Part shown: positions 62,705 to 64,000 of the stretch, one piece after another
Layout of the letters: every line of letters begins with the position of its first letter
How positions within the stretch are numbered: position 1 is the first letter of the stretch
From: Dokdonella koreensis DS-123
GTDB lineage: Bacteria > Pseudomonadota > Gammaproteobacteria > Xanthomonadales > Rhodanobacteraceae
DNA length: 64,000 nucleotides
Direction of reading: 5' to 3'
NCBI RefSeq assembly: GCF_001632775.1
Contig: NZ_CP015249.1
Location: 3,266,686 to 3,330,685, forward strand
Notes under the pieces: model-generated
What the model saw: only the letters and a program-made list of their open reading frames with translations
Told to the model about the DNA's origin: nothing
Database searches by the model: none
Made by a program: the position numbers and the translations under genes

Positions 62705-63856
62705 TCAGGGCTCGAAGCCGTCGGCGAAGATCGCCTCGCCGTCCAGGTGCACGACCGCACGACGGCGCTGGAAGTCGCCGTCCATGCCGTTCAGCAGCAG
62801 CTTGGCGCCGTCGCGCGTCATCGCGTTGACGACGAGGTCACCGAAGCCGCTGCCGTAGTCGATGCCGCGGTCGGCGAGGAAATCCACGACGTCCTCGATA
62901 CCGCCGTCGGCCTGCCAGACGAAGCCGCGGTTGGACGGCCCGAACAACGGGTCGATCGTGTAGTACGAGCCGACGATGAGTGTGCCGTCCTGGTTGGTGT
63001 CGAAGGCGTAGTACTTGGCATCGGGCAGCGCACCGGCGACGGTGCCGAGGTAGGTGACGCCGGTCGCCGCGGTCCAGCGCCAGGCCTGCGGCGAGCCGCT
63101 GGCGCCGTCGATGCCGGCGCCGACGATCACCGAACAGTCGCTGTTGCAGGCGATCGCCTGGCCGACGCGGCTGCCGCCGGCGTCGAGGATCAACTGCGCG
63201 GTGGTGCCGTCCCAGCGCGTGCCGTAGCGGGCGCCGCCGGTCGCCTCGAAGACGAAGCCGGCGGCGTGCAGCGCGCCGGGGGAAACCGCCCAGGCCTGGC
63301 CGCCGGCATGCCCGGCCGGCAGGTCCAGCGGCACCTGGCCGCCGGCCTCGGTCCAGGTCCACGGCTGCAGTGCCACGAAGCCGCCGGGCGGCGGCGGCTC
63401 GGCCGGGTAGGCGGCGCCGGCCAGCGCGCTGCCGTCGTCGGCGAGGCCGAACGGCGTGGCGTCGCCCAGCACCAGGCCGCCGATGCGCTGCCATGCGGTG
63501 CCGCTCCAGATCGCCGGGGCGGCCTCCGGCACGTCCGAGCCCTGGGTCCAGAAATAATGCGAAGCGACGATCGTCGCGCCGTCGGCCGAGATCAGCGGGA
63601 TCACGTTCTCCAGCGTGAAGGTGTCGCCGCCGAGGTTCTCCGGCGCCTGCCCCGGCCGCCAGCGCAGCACCTGTCCCACCGGCCACAGCGTGCCGACCAC
63701 GGTGCCGTCGGCGGCGATGTTGGAGACGCCGGCGGTGCCGCCCTCCGGCGGTAGCGGCAGTTCCTCGATGCGGGCCGCCGCGGCCAGGAGCGGCAGGCAG
63801 GCCAGGCCGAGGCCGATCAGGACACGGCGGGCGAGAACGAAACGGCACGGCTTCAT
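62705..63856 (-). CDS. Secreted HAF-repeat-like protein with C-terminal IFADGFE tag
   Basis: A 383-residue exported protein. AGGAG precedes the ATG; the signal peptide ends near LLAAAARIE. The body has repeated strands of the type ISADGATIVASHYF, LADDGSALAGAAY, AFDTNQDGTLIVGSYY and AMTRDGAKLLLNG, as in bacterial extracellular HAF/propeller proteins. Cys pair CNSDC lies mid-protein. The chain ends exactly in IFADGFEP, the same tag as on several other exported proteins in the window. No enzymatic motif was recognised. Confidence 0.75.
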   Translation of the reverse strand: MKPCRFVLARRVLIGLGLACLPLLAAAARIEELPLPPEGGTAGVSNIAADGTVVGTLWPVGQVLRWRPGQAPENLGGDTFTLENVIPLISADGATIVASHYFWTQGSDVPEAAPAIWSGTAWQRIGGLVLGDATPFGLADDGSALAGAAYPAEPPPPGGFVALQPWTWTEAGGQVPLDLPAGHAGGQAWAVSPGALHAAGFVFEATGGARYGTRWDGTTAQLILDAGGSRVGQAIACNSDCSVIVGAGIDGASGSPQAWRWTAATGVTYLGTVAGALPDAKYYAFDTNQDGTLIVGSYYTIDPLFGPSNRGFVWQADGGIEDVVDFLADRGIDYGSGFGDLVVNAMTRDGAKLLLNGMDGDFQRRRAVVHLDGEAIFADGFEP

Positions 63857-64000
63857 CAGCGCAGGCTCCTAGGCCAGGACGGGACGCCGGCCGGACGTGC
63901 CGGCGCGGCGTCCCGACAGTCTTGCGCTGCCGTCGCCGCGAGGCATTCCATCGGTGCTCCATCCGCGAAACAGGCGTGCTCGCAGGCAATGGGATACATC

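Overview
The window is GC-rich (roughly 65-70% by eye) and gene-dense. It looks like a chromosomal segment of a Gammaproteobacterium in the Lysobacterales (Xanthomonadales), most likely a Rhodanobacteraceae or Dokdonella-like organism. Supporting this are a periplasmic nitrate reductase operon, a split B12-dependent ribonucleotide reductase (NrdJa/NrdJb), a histone-H1-like Lys/Ala protein, IPTL-type C-termini and many secreted proteins ending in an LFxDGFE-like tag. The taxonomic call is inference. No rRNA, tRNA, CRISPR array or transposase was seen.

Layout. 0-12.7 kb: a lipoprotein PQQ/sorbosone dehydrogenase-like enzyme, then on the minus strand a FecA-like TonB receptor, a large secreted subtilase, a secreted propeller protein and a ToxR/CadC-like membrane regulator with a TPR-like region. 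12.7-17.4 kb: napEFDABC, compact and translationally coupled. 17.6-26.5 kb: a NylB-like serine hydrolase; a LysE exporter divergent from a MocR regulator; a methyltransferase with a long palindromic operator; a vitamin B6 block (yggS-pdxY divergent from a PtsJ-like MocR regulator); and an alpha/beta hydrolase. 26.5-32.5 kb: a PLD-like protein, a small membrane protein, a decayed regulator, a YtrA-type GntR regulator with its ABC transporter, and a membrane acyltransferase. 32.8-41.8 kb: a secreted protein, MipA/OmpV, and an operon of MFP, RND pump, small ORF, response regulator and histidine kinase. 42.1-46.6 kb: an ABC ATPase and an ABC-2 permease fused to an M1 metallopeptidase.

47.0-53.4 kb is the accessory region. 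It begins with a coupled set of a secreted repeat-type protein, a zinc metalloprotease and a second repeat-type protein. Next comes a phage-derived unit resembling P1 c4-icd-ant: a C4-like RNA region, an Icd-like ORF and a small protein with a toxin-like RNase C-terminus. Last is a sharply AT-rich three-gene operon (membrane GAF protein, small unknown protein, ORC/Cdc6-like AAA ATPase) that abuts the nrdJb stop codon. This operon is the best candidate for an undescribed, possibly defensive, system.

53.4-64 kb returns to core genes: nrdJb, the H1-like gene and nrdJa with a promoter and an NrdR-like box, then a DegQ-type protease, a PstS-like binding protein, a HAD hydrolase, an M17 aminopeptidase and another secreted protein with the DGFE tag.

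Links between genes. The pump operon and mipA carry near-identical 11-bp-spaced direct repeats in their promoters, which suggests that both are controlled by the RR/HK pair encoded between them. MocR and GntR regulators sit next to their likely targets with recognisable operators. Many genes end in long GC-rich hairpins without a U-tract.
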